Shown here: one piece after another, positions 42,012-49,865 of the stretch
How the letters are laid out: every line of letters begins with the position of its first letter
How positions within the stretch are numbered: the first letter of the stretch is position 1
From: Acidobacteria bacterium UBA2994
Lineage (GTDB): Bacteria; Acidobacteriota; Vicinamibacteria; Vicinamibacterales; UBA8438
NCBI GenBank assembly: GCA_002346545.1
Contig: DEAA01000064.1
Location: 46,312 to 110,311 of the forward strand
Direction: 5' to 3'
DNA: 64,000 nucleotides
Translations under genes and position numbers: made by a program
Notes under the pieces: generated by a model
What the model was told of the DNA's origin: nothing
Seen by the model: only the letters and a program-made list of their open reading frames with translations
Databases searched by the model: none

Positions 42012-44372
42012 ATGCAGCTGGTATGGCGAACGGCCGTGCGAAGCGTCTGGACGTTGGGTGTGGCGGTATGTGTCCTCGCCGCCGTCGCACCGGCGCGGGC
42101 GCAGCTGGCGACCTCCGACGGCCAGGGGTTGGTCCAGGACTACTGCGTACGCTGCCACAATGATCGCCGACTCACGGGCGGACTGTCGCTCGAGGGGGTT
42201 CAGGCGGACGATCCAACCGCGCACGCGGAGATTTGGGAGAAGGTCCTCCGGAAGCTGCAGGCCCGCTCCATGCCGCCGGTCGGATCGCCTCGTCCAGACG
42301 AGGTTGTTTACGCCCAGGTGATCCGTGCGCTGGAGCTCGCGATCGATCGCGAGGCGGATGCCACCCCGCGCCCAGGTCGAACGGCCTCTTTCCATCGACT
42401 CAGTCGCACCGAGTATCAGCACGCCGTCCGCGATCTGCTAGATCTCGAGGTGGACGTGGGTGGCTGGTTGCCGGGAGACGACGCAGCCTATGGCTTCGAC
42501 AACAACGGCGACGTGCTGTCGATGTCGCCCGTGCTGCTCGATGCGTATCTCACGGCGGCAAGCCGGATCAGCCGTCTGGCCGTCGGCGATATGTCGGCCG
42601 GCGCCGATGTGGCCAGCTATCGGTTCTCGAAGTCGCTCCTGCAAGAAAACCGGATCGAGGGGCTGCCGTTCGGTTCGCGTGGTGGGGGTGCCGTGCGCCA
42701 TTACTTCCCGCTGAACGGGGAGTATGTGCTGAAACTCGATCTGGCCGGTCCGAGGACGCAGTCCGAGACCATCGAGATTCGCCTCGACGGCGTCAAAGTC
42801 GGCGAGGTTGCCTCCAACGCTCGCCCACCCTTTGGTGGCGAGGCGATAGGCACTCAGGTGCGGATCCAGGTCGAGGCGGGCGCGCATACTCTCGGTGTCG
42901 TTTTCCTCAAGAGAATGCTCGCCCCCGAGGGCCGCTTCCCCGCCTACTTCCCGTGGGCCAACAGTGCGGTCTTCTCGACCACTTTTGGAGCCAAGACGTA
43001 TCTCCATCTGGACGGGATCGAGATCACGGGGCCGTTTGAGCCGACCGGTCTCGGCGATACACCGAGTCGTCGCCGCATCTTCAGCTGTCGGCCCGGAGGC
43101 GACGTTCAAGCCGAGGTGTGCGCCCGCAGCATCTTCGAGCGGCTGGCCCGCCGCGCCTACCGACGCCCAGCGACTGAGGACGACCTCGAGGTGCTGCTCA
43201 GCTTCTACCGCGACGGGCGCGCCGAGGGCGGGAGCTTCGACGATGGCGTCCGTGTTGCCCTCAGCCGTCTTCTGGTCGACCCCGACTTCTTGTATCGGGC
43301 CGAGCTGGATCCGCCGGGCGTCACCCTGCCGTATCGGTTGTCCGATCTAGAGCTGGCATCCCGGCTGTCGTTCTTCCTGTGGAGCAGCCTGCCGGACGAC
43401 GAGCTGCTCTCAGTGGCTGAAGAGGGACGGCTGTCGTCGCCTGCGGAGTTGGCAACTCAGGTACGACGGATGCTGGCAGACGAACGGGCCACGGCACTCG
43501 TCTCCGATTTCGCCGCACAGTGGCTATTTCTGCGCAATCTGCGGATGGTCTCACCGGACCAGTTCCAGTTCCCGGAGTGGGACGACGACCTCCGGGCGGC
43601 GATGGCGCGTGAGACTGAGCTCTTCCTCGATCACCAGAGACGCGAGAATCGTCCGGTGGCCGAGCTGCTGATCGCCGACTACACGTTCGTCAATGAGCGC
43701 CTGGCTCGCCACTACGGGCTCGACGACATCTACGGCACGCAGTTCCGACAGGTGGAGCTCTCGAACCCGCGACGAGCTGGCCTGCTCGGGCACGCGAGCA
43801 TCCTGACGGTAACGTCGATGCCGAATCGCACGTCGCCGGTGCTCAGGGGGAAGTGGTTGCTCGAGAATCTGCTGGGCATGCCGCCGCCCGCGCCGCCGCC
43901 TGACATACCCGAGCTGCCAGAGAACGAGCGGGGCGACGCGCCACGTTCGATTCGCGAGCGGCTCGAGCAGCATCGCGAGAACCCGGTCTGCGCGAGCTGC
44001 CACGCCACGATGGATCCGCTGGGCTTCGCGTTGGAGCCGTTCGACGCCATCGGACGTTGGCGCACGCGCGATGATGGTCTGCCGGTGGATGCGCGCGGCG
44101 CACTGGTCGATGGCACGGAGATTGACGGCCCTCGTGGACTGCGCGAGATGCTCGTCACCCGACAGGACGAGTTCGTGCGGACGTTCATCGAGAAGCTGAT
44201 GACCTTCGCGCTCGGTCGTGGCGTCGAGTACTACGACATGCCGGCCGTCCGGAAGATCCTGCGCGAGACCGCCGATCAGGGTCACACGTGGGAGTCGGTG
44301 ATTCTCGGCATCGCGAACAGCGTACCGTTCAAGATGCGGGAGCGACGCGACGGTGCCATCCCGGTCAACTGA
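42012..44372 (+). CDS. di-haem DUF1587/DUF1595/DUF1592/DUF1588/DUF1585 exported protein (locus B)
   Basis: 786 residues, Sec signal peptide 1-30. Haem 1 at Cys45-x-x-Cys48-His49 (YCVRCHN); haem 2 at Cys660 (CASCHATMDPLGFALEPFD). Domain order is as in the locus A protein, with LSRTEYQHAVRDLLDL (DUF1587), YRLSDLELASRLSFFLW (DUF1592) and IEKLMTFALGRGVEY (DUF1585). The central beta domain holds LHLDGIEITGPFEP before the TPSRRRIFSC step. Ribosome-binding site AGGGAG. The DUF1552 gene follows after 46 bp, a looser spacing than the 4 bp overlap in locus A. Confidence 0.92.
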   Translation: MQLVWRTAVRSVWTLGVAVCVLAAVAPARAQLATSDGQGLVQDYCVRCHNDRRLTGGLSLEGVQADDPTAHAEIWEKVLRKLQARSMPPVGSPRPDEVVYAQVIRALELAIDREADATPRPGRTASFHRLSRTEYQHAVRDLLDLEVDVGGWLPGDDAAYGFDNNGDVLSMSPVLLDAYLTAASRISRLAVGDMSAGADVASYRFSKSLLQENRIEGLPFGSRGGGAVRHYFPLNGEYVLKLDLAGPRTQSETIEIRLDGVKVGEVASNARPPFGGEAIGTQVRIQVEAGAHTLGVVFLKRMLAPEGRFPAYFPWANSAVFSTTFGAKTYLHLDGIEITGPFEPTGLGDTPSRRRIFSCRPGGDVQAEVCARSIFERLARRAYRRPATEDDLEVLLSFYRDGRAEGGSFDDGVRVALSRLLVDPDFLYRAELDPPGVTLPYRLSDLELASRLSFFLWSSLPDDELLSVAEEGRLSSPAELATQVRRMLADERATALVSDFAAQWLFLRNLRMVSPDQFQFPEWDDDLRAAMARETELFLDHQRRENRPVAELLIADYTFVNERLARHYGLDDIYGTQFRQVELSNPRRAGLLGHASILTVTSMPNRTSPVLRGKWLLENLLGMPPPAPPPDIPELPENERGDAPRSIRERLEQHRENPVCASCHATMDPLGFALEPFDAIGRWRTRDDGLPVDARGALVDGTEIDGPRGLREMLVTRQDEFVRTFIEKLMTFALGRGVEYYDMPAVRKILRETADQGHTWESVILGIANSVPFKMRERRDGAIPVN

Positions 44373-44418
44373 CCGGAGCGAGTGAACATCAAGGGTCGGG
44401 TAGCTACAGGAGTCCCTC

Positions 44419-45771
44419 ATGTACATCACTAGCAAGGCGTTGCCACGACGCACGGTGCTCCGTGGCCTGGGCGCCACCATCGGGTTGCCGCTCCTCAACA
44501 GCATGGTGCCGGCGATGACCGCTCTGGCGCGGACCGCCGCCGATCCGGTCAGGCGTTTCGCGACCGTGTATGTCGGTAATGGCGCCGCGGTTGGCTATTT
44601 CACCCCCGAGCAGGAGGGGGCTGGCTACGAGCTGACACCGATTCTTGAGCCGTTGGCACCGATGCGCGATCGGGCGCTGGTGCTCACCGGCATCGACAAT
44701 CCACCCGCACTAGCCCTCGAGGGCGAGCCACGTGGTGGACATGGCCGGATCCCGTCTGCGTTCATGAGCGGCATTCACGCCAAGCCCACCATCGGCGCCG
44801 ACTATCAGTCCGGCATCACGATCGATCAGATCGCTGCCAACCATCTTGGAGACGACACCCAGCTGCGGTCTCTCGAGCTGTCCATGGACTCGCCGGAGTT
44901 TGGCGGGACCTGCGACACGGGTTTTGCCTGCGTCTACACCAACACGCTGTCCTGGCGCGGACCGACCACGCCGCAGCCGATGCAGAACAACCCGCGGCTG
45001 GTGTTCGAGCGCATGTTCGGCGAGGGTGGGACCACCGATCCTGCCGTGCGCCTGGCCCGCTGGCGGCAGCGGGCCAGCATTCTCGACTCGGTGCGAGACA
45101 AGGTCGACGGGTTGGGAGGCACCCTGGATCCGGAGGACCGAGCCAAGCTCGACGAGTATCTCGAGGCGATTCGCAACATTGAGCGGCGCATCCAACTGGC
45201 CGAGGAGCAGAGCGACCGGGAGATTCCCGAGGTGATCCAGCCGGCCGGGGTGCCTGCGACTTTTGCCGAGCACGCGGAGCTGATGTTTGATCTTCAGGTG
45301 CTGGCCTTCCAGGCCGACCTCACGCGCGTTACCACGTTCATGCTCGCTCGCGAGCTGAGCGGCCGCGCCTACCCCGAGATCGGGGTATCTGAGGGCTTCC
45401 ATGCCATTTCGCATCACGGCAACAACCCGGAGAAGATCGCTGACCAGGCCAAGATCAACGCCTATCACACGGCTAAGGTCGTCTACTTCCTTGAGCGGCT
45501 GCAGTCGGTGCCTGACGGCGACGGGACGCTACTTGACAACAGTCTGGTGCTGTTCGGCAGCGGGATGGGAAACAGCAACGAGCACGATCCACGTCAGCTT
45601 CCGCTAGTCCTGGCCGGCGGGGTGGGCGGTCGTCTGAAGGGTGGACGCCACATTCGCTATCCGTCGGGTACGAGGCTGACCAACCTGCACATGACGTTGC
45701 TCGCCAAGCTCGGCGTCCCGGTCGAGTCGATCGGCGACAGTACCGGCCATCTCGAGGTGGGTCTGCTGTGA
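44419..45771 (+). CDS. Tat-exported DUF1552 (HxxSHH) protein (locus B)
   Basis: 450 residues. Twin-arginine leader LPRRTVLRGLGATIGLPLL. HxxSHH at His328-His333 (HAISHH), the same residue numbers as the locus A protein. Conserved blocks: FATVYVGNGAAVGYF, CVYTNTLSWRGPTTP, DGDGTLLDNSLVLFGSGMGNSN. AGGAG lies about 8 nt before the ATG. The next ankyrin gene starts with a GTG that overlaps its stop (GTGA), so the ankyrin protein is made together with it. Confidence 0.9.
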   Translation: MYITSKALPRRTVLRGLGATIGLPLLNSMVPAMTALARTAADPVRRFATVYVGNGAAVGYFTPEQEGAGYELTPILEPLAPMRDRALVLTGIDNPPALALEGEPRGGHGRIPSAFMSGIHAKPTIGADYQSGITIDQIAANHLGDDTQLRSLELSMDSPEFGGTCDTGFACVYTNTLSWRGPTTPQPMQNNPRLVFERMFGEGGTTDPAVRLARWRQRASILDSVRDKVDGLGGTLDPEDRAKLDEYLEAIRNIERRIQLAEEQSDREIPEVIQPAGVPATFAEHAELMFDLQVLAFQADLTRVTTFMLARELSGRAYPEIGVSEGFHAISHHGNNPEKIADQAKINAYHTAKVVYFLERLQSVPDGDGTLLDNSLVLFGSGMGNSNEHDPRQLPLVLAGGVGGRLKGGRHIRYPSGTRLTNLHMTLLAKLGVPVESIGDSTGHLEVGLL

Positions 45772-47312
45772 GCCGTCTGCGCACGAGACTGATCGCGTTG
45801 GCGTTGGCCGGGGTCGGTCTAGCCTCGGGTGCGCGAGCGGCCGTCGACGCGCCACTGGTCGAGGCAGCTTCTCGCGGCGACGCGGGGGCGGTCCGAGTGC
45901 TGCTCGACGAGGGAGCGGATCCGGACGAACGCCAGGGTGATGGCGCCACGGCGTTGCATTGGGCCGTCCACCGGGGCGATGTCTCGATGGTTGAGACGCT
46001 TCTGGCGACCGGCGCCACAGTAGACGCCGTCAACGAGCTGGAGGTGACGCCGCTGCTCCTCGCCGCGTCGAACGGGCAGGTCGCGGTGGTTGATCGACTA
46101 CTGGCTGCCGGCGCAGACCCGGAGGGTGGCATAACAGACCGCGAGCGTCCCCTCATGCGCGCGGCGTGGGTCGGTAGCACGGCCGTGGTGCGGGCGCTGC
46201 TCGACGCTGGCGCCGATCCGAACGGGATGGAGCCGGCGCGTCAGCAGACTGCGCTCATGTGGGCCGTATCCGAGCGCCATCCCGACGTGGTCCAGCTCCT
46301 GCTCGATCGTGGCGCGGACGTCGCCGCTGCCACGGTGACGCATCGGACTGGGCGGGCGGCCACACGTGACATCGTAGGCTACACGCCGTTGCTCTTCGCG
46401 GCGCGCGTAGGCGATGCCGAGTCACTAAGGCTACTGATCGATTTCGGGGCGGATCCCAACGCCGCGTCGAGCGACGGGATGAGCGCGCTGATTCTGGCCA
46501 CCGTGCGCGGTTATCCGGATGTTGCCATGCAGCTTCTCGACGCCGGCGCCGATCCGAACGCGGCGGATCCTGGCTATTCGGCTCTGCACTGGGCGGCAGG
46601 CTGGTGGGAGACCACACTCACCACCACCGACTTCCGTCCGGACCGCGAAGGCAACGACGAGTGGAACAGCCTGCCCGGGTTGACCGAAGGGAAGGCCGAG
46701 CTGGTCGCGGCGCTCCTGGCTACGGGGGCCGATCCGAACTTGCCGATGGAGCGGACGCCACCCAGAGCGGGCGCCACCCGGAATCCCAGCATGCCCGAGC
46801 TGCGCGGCGCCACCCCGTATCTGCTGGCCGCCGCGGCCGGCGACGCGGAGGTGATGCGGCTGCTGGCGGGTGCAGGGGCGGATCTGACGCTGACTACCGA
46901 CGCCGGCGCTACCCCGTTGATGGCGGCGGCCGGTTTTGGCCGAATGCTCGGTGAGAACACCGTCGACGAGGAGCGTATTATCGAGGCTGCTCGCCTCGCG
47001 CTCGAGCTTGGGGCCGACCTCAGCGCGACCGACGAAGTGGAGAACACGGCTTTGCACTACGCGGCGTATCATCGGCTGACGTCACTCGTCGGGCACCTGG
47101 TCGAGCAGGGGGCCGTGCTGGGGCAGCGGAATAAGTTCGGCGAAACGCCGCTTTGGTTGTCTGAGCTCGCGATTCAGTTTTACGGCGGCGGGACATACCA
47201 GATCGTGCCCACGGTGACCGGTGATCTCTTGCGTACCCTAGGCGCCGATCCCACGACGCCGTTCTACGATCGGGCCCGCCCTCGCGACTGGCCCGATCTC
47301 CAGCTTCAGTAG
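45768..47312 (+). CDS. exported ankyrin-repeat protein (locus B, operon copy)
   Basis: 514 residues, GTG start overlapping the DUF1552 stop by 4 bp. Signal peptide 1-25 (LASGARAA). About ten ankyrin units (DGATALHWAVHRGDVSMVE; TALMWAVSERHPDVVQLLL). As in the two divergent ankyrin proteins, an insertion (about 285-335, WWETTLTTTDFRPDREG) and GATPYLLAAAAGDAEVMRLLA split the array; the tail differs (GDLLRTLGADPTT). Being in the operon itself, it is the strongest evidence that ankyrin proteins belong to the DUF1592-DUF1552 system. Confidence 0.9.
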   Translation: MSRLRTRLIALALAGVGLASGARAAVDAPLVEAASRGDAGAVRVLLDEGADPDERQGDGATALHWAVHRGDVSMVETLLATGATVDAVNELEVTPLLLAASNGQVAVVDRLLAAGADPEGGITDRERPLMRAAWVGSTAVVRALLDAGADPNGMEPARQQTALMWAVSERHPDVVQLLLDRGADVAAATVTHRTGRAATRDIVGYTPLLFAARVGDAESLRLLIDFGADPNAASSDGMSALILATVRGYPDVAMQLLDAGADPNAADPGYSALHWAAGWWETTLTTTDFRPDREGNDEWNSLPGLTEGKAELVAALLATGADPNLPMERTPPRAGATRNPSMPELRGATPYLLAAAAGDAEVMRLLAGAGADLTLTTDAGATPLMAAAGFGRMLGENTVDEERIIEAARLALELGADLSATDEVENTALHYAAYHRLTSLVGHLVEQGAVLGQRNKFGETPLWLSELAIQFYGGGTYQIVPTVTGDLLRTLGADPTTPFYDRARPRDWPDLQLQ

Positions 47313-47321
47313 CTCATCCCG

Positions 47322-47642
47322 ATGAGTCTCGTGCGTCCCTTGCTGCACGGCGTGCTGCATGTGGCCGCGCCAGTCGTCCTGGCCTTTGTCGCGTGGCGCT
47401 CGACCTGGCGTCGGGCCGCCGCAATCATGCTGACCACGCTCCTGGTCGATCTCGACCACTTGCTGGCCGATCCCATCTACGATTCGGACCGCTGCAGCAT
47501 CGGGACCCACCTGCTGCACACTCCTCTGCCGATCGTTGTCTATGTCCTGCTGGCCAGCTGGCCGAAGACCCGTCTGGTCGGGGTCGGGCTGTTGCTTCAT
47601 ATGCTGCTCGACGGTGTTGACTGTTGGTGGGTGGGGCACTGA
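47322..47642 (+). CDS. small membrane protein, DUF6122 family
   Basis: 106 residues with three to four hydrophobic helices. Family features: HGVLHVAAP at the start, the DLDHLLADPIYD block, CSIGTHLLHTPLP, and a final VGLLLHMLLDGVDCWW. The many His and Asp residues at helix ends suggest a metal or substrate site within the membrane. Function unknown. It starts 9 bp after the ankyrin gene, so it may be the last gene of the locus B operon. Confidence 0.82.
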   Translation: MSLVRPLLHGVLHVAAPVVLAFVAWRSTWRRAAAIMLTTLLVDLDHLLADPIYDSDRCSIGTHLLHTPLPIVVYVLLASWPKTRLVGVGLLLHMLLDGVDCWWVGH

Positions 47643-47744
47643 GCCGCCCGCCCCTGCCCGTTCGGCACCGCTGACCGAGGGTGCCAGCCGGGGAGAGTGT
47701 CCACGATCGGTTGACACCGGTCGCCGCTGCGCGAGAGCCTTCCG

Positions 47745-49115
47745 ATGGCCGTGGACCAGACATCTCACGTCTCGCCGCTCACTCTTCCCCGGTTCGCGCG
47801 GTTCTACGCCCCGCTGGCGGCTACCAGTCTGCTGCTGACGTTGACCAACCCGCTGCTGGCGAGCGCGCTCTCGCGCAACGTGAATCCGGCCATCGCTCTC
47901 GCCGGGTTTGGCGTCGCCTTCTCGTTGTGCGGCGTCCTCTACAGTCCATTACTGGTAGGGCAGCAGGTGGCCGCGACGCGCCTTCTCGACGGGCACCGGT
48001 TTGGTCCGGTCTTGGCGTTCTGGGTTCGGATTGGCGCACTGCTGTCGGTCGTGACACTGTTGATCGGAACGACCCGCTTGGGCGATTGGGTGCTCGGCGG
48101 CCTAATCGGCGTTTCGGGCGACGTCTTCGAGGAGGCCAGCACCGCGCTCCTGCTGCTGTCGCCGGTCCCAGTGTTGACGGCGGTCCGGGCGGCTCACCAG
48201 GGACGATTGGTGGCCGGGCATCGGACCCAGCCGATTGCGGCGGCGACCGGAGTCCGTACCGCGGTCCTGGCGTTGGTGGCGGTCTCGCTGACCCTGCTCA
48301 CATCGGGTGGGGCCTGGGTGGGTGGCGCGGCGTTCTCGGTGGGGCTGTTGGTCGAGACGGTGCTGGTGGTATTGGCCCGGTCCGGGGTTGGTGCTCCGGC
48401 CGGTCCGGTGGCTTCCGAAGAGGGAGCCCTAGGGGTGAGCGAAGCGAGGCTACTCCGTTTTTCGACGCCGCTCGCGGTGAACACCCTACTCTGGTGGAGC
48501 ACGCCGCTCCTGATCAACAGCGTGCTCGCACGTTCTCCGTTCCCGGCTGAGGCGATCGCGGCGTTCATCGTGGTCGAAGCGGTGGCTTGGTTTCTGGTGG
48601 CTCCGGTGGGCCAACTGCAGCACGTGGGCATCGCGCTCGTCGACTGTAAGCCGGCCCACCGTGCCGTGCAGATGTGGTCCCTTGCCCTGGCGATGGGGGT
48701 CGCGCTGCTGATTGCGGTGATCTCTACGCCTCCGGTGCGGCGCACCCTGCTCGGGGCGGTGTTTGGCCTCGACGCCGGCCTGCTCGGTGACATCGGGGCG
48801 GCGTTGCCGTTTGCCGTGGCCTATCCGCTACTCTACGCCCACCGGCAGTACTACCAGGGGCTCTTCACCCGCTGCGGGCGCCCCGACGCCGTCGGATGGG
48901 GTGGGGCGCTCCGGGTGGTGACGGTCTTCCTGGTGGCGGTGGCGGCGCTCGGGCCGCTCGGCCACGTGGGAGCCACGCTGGGGGTTTTGGCCGCGGTCGC
49001 CGGCCTGGCCCTGGAAGGCGTGTTTCTTGAACGCACGGCGCGGCGGCAGGTGATGACGGTCCTCCCGGAGTCTGAACCGGCTGTCCGGCAGCCGCTGTCG
49101 GAGAGCGTGACATGA
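47745..49115 (+). CDS. polytopic membrane protein, MOP/MATE-like
   Basis: 456 residues, about 12 membrane helices arranged as two halves (FYAPLAATSLLLTLTNPLLA opens the first and FSTPLAVNTLLWWSTPLLIN opens the second), as in MATE and polysaccharide flippases. No family-specific residues could be fixed, so the substrate (drug, lipid-linked sugar, none) is open. The following lipoprotein gene overlaps by 4 bp. Confidence 0.65.
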   Translation: MAVDQTSHVSPLTLPRFARFYAPLAATSLLLTLTNPLLASALSRNVNPAIALAGFGVAFSLCGVLYSPLLVGQQVAATRLLDGHRFGPVLAFWVRIGALLSVVTLLIGTTRLGDWVLGGLIGVSGDVFEEASTALLLLSPVPVLTAVRAAHQGRLVAGHRTQPIAAATGVRTAVLALVAVSLTLLTSGGAWVGGAAFSVGLLVETVLVVLARSGVGAPAGPVASEEGALGVSEARLLRFSTPLAVNTLLWWSTPLLINSVLARSPFPAEAIAAFIVVEAVAWFLVAPVGQLQHVGIALVDCKPAHRAVQMWSLALAMGVALLIAVISTPPVRRTLLGAVFGLDAGLLGDIGAALPFAVAYPLLYAHRQYYQGLFTRCGRPDAVGWGGALRVVTVFLVAVAALGPLGHVGATLGVLAAVAGLALEGVFLERTARRQVMTVLPESEPAVRQPLSESVT

Positions 49116-49789
49116 AGTTTTCCGAGGCCAGTCGATCTTGCGGACGACGGTTCATGGCCGTCGTGACCACCATGCTTGCGATCGGATGCGGAGCGCCGGC
49201 CTCCGTTCCGCCGACCGACAACACCGTCCAGAGCCATCTGCCCGACGGCTATGCGCTGCGTCTCGATCGGCCGAATCGCCAGCGCAGCGATTTCGGCGCC
49301 TCGTTCGAGGCGGGGCGCCTGGAGATCGAGACCGGGCCGGCCGGCATCCTCTATGAGCCCGACCGAGAGATCGAAGCGTCGAGTTTCCGAGTGGGGGCGA
49401 CTTTTACCCAGCTCGCGGCGCCCATGGGGCATCGGGAGGGGTACGGGTTGTTCGTGGGAGGGCAGGGTCTGGCCGGGCCTGATCAGCGTTACTTGTATTT
49501 CCTGGTGCGTGCCGATGGCCGGTATCTCGTGAAGCGTCGCGACGGGGAGCGCACCACCGAGCTTTCTGGCGGCTGGCAACCGTCAGAGGCGGTCAGTGTG
49601 CCAGCCGAGCCGGGGGCCGAGGTCATGAACGACCTGGCGGTGGAGGCGACCGATGGACGGCTGCGACTGTTATGCAACGGCGAGACGGTGGCTGAGCTGG
49701 CGGTCGAACCGGCCGATGTGACCGGGGTGTTCGGGGTGCGAGTGAACCACAACCTACGGGTGCGTGTGGACGATTTCGGTACTCGATGA
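49112..49789 (+). CDS. lipoprotein with concanavalin/LamG-like (DUF1080-like) domain
   Basis: 225 residues, ATG overlapping the stop of the membrane protein. Lipobox LAIGC near residue 26, with the cleavage Cys followed by GAPAS. The remainder reads as one beta-sandwich: GYGLFVGGQGL, YLYFLVRADGRYLVKRRDG, LAVEATDGRLRLLCNGETV and VFGVRVNHNLRVRVDDFG. That resembles the 3-keto-disaccharide hydrolase/LamG group, which binds sugars; catalytic residues are not evident. Outer surface or periplasmic side of a membrane. Confidence 0.7.
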   Translation: MKFSEASRSCGRRFMAVVTTMLAIGCGAPASVPPTDNTVQSHLPDGYALRLDRPNRQRSDFGASFEAGRLEIETGPAGILYEPDREIEASSFRVGATFTQLAAPMGHREGYGLFVGGQGLAGPDQRYLYFLVRADGRYLVKRRDGERTTELSGGWQPSEAVSVPAEPGAEVMNDLAVEATDGRLRLLCNGETVAELAVEPADVTGVFGVRVNHNLRVRVDDFGTR

Positions 49790-49827
49790 GTTGCCCGCCT
49801 CCCCGGTGTTGCGCCCGGTGGTGGCGG

Positions 49828-49833
49828 TATACT
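49828..49833 (+). promoter_or_regulatory. putative -10 box (TATACT) for the locus C operon
   Basis: TATACT within GGCGGTATACTG, the same 12-mer as at the cupin promoter (9139-9150). It lies 32 nt before the ATG at 49866; AGGAGG at 49855-49860 is the ribosome-binding site. Confidence 0.5.
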
Positions 49834-49865
49834 GAAACCCGACGGTACAACAGCAGGAGGACGTC

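Noticed and set aside
42233..43039. 268-codon frame inside the locus B DUF1592 gene
   Set aside because: Shadow frame of a well-supported gene; low-complexity Arg/Gly/Ser composition.
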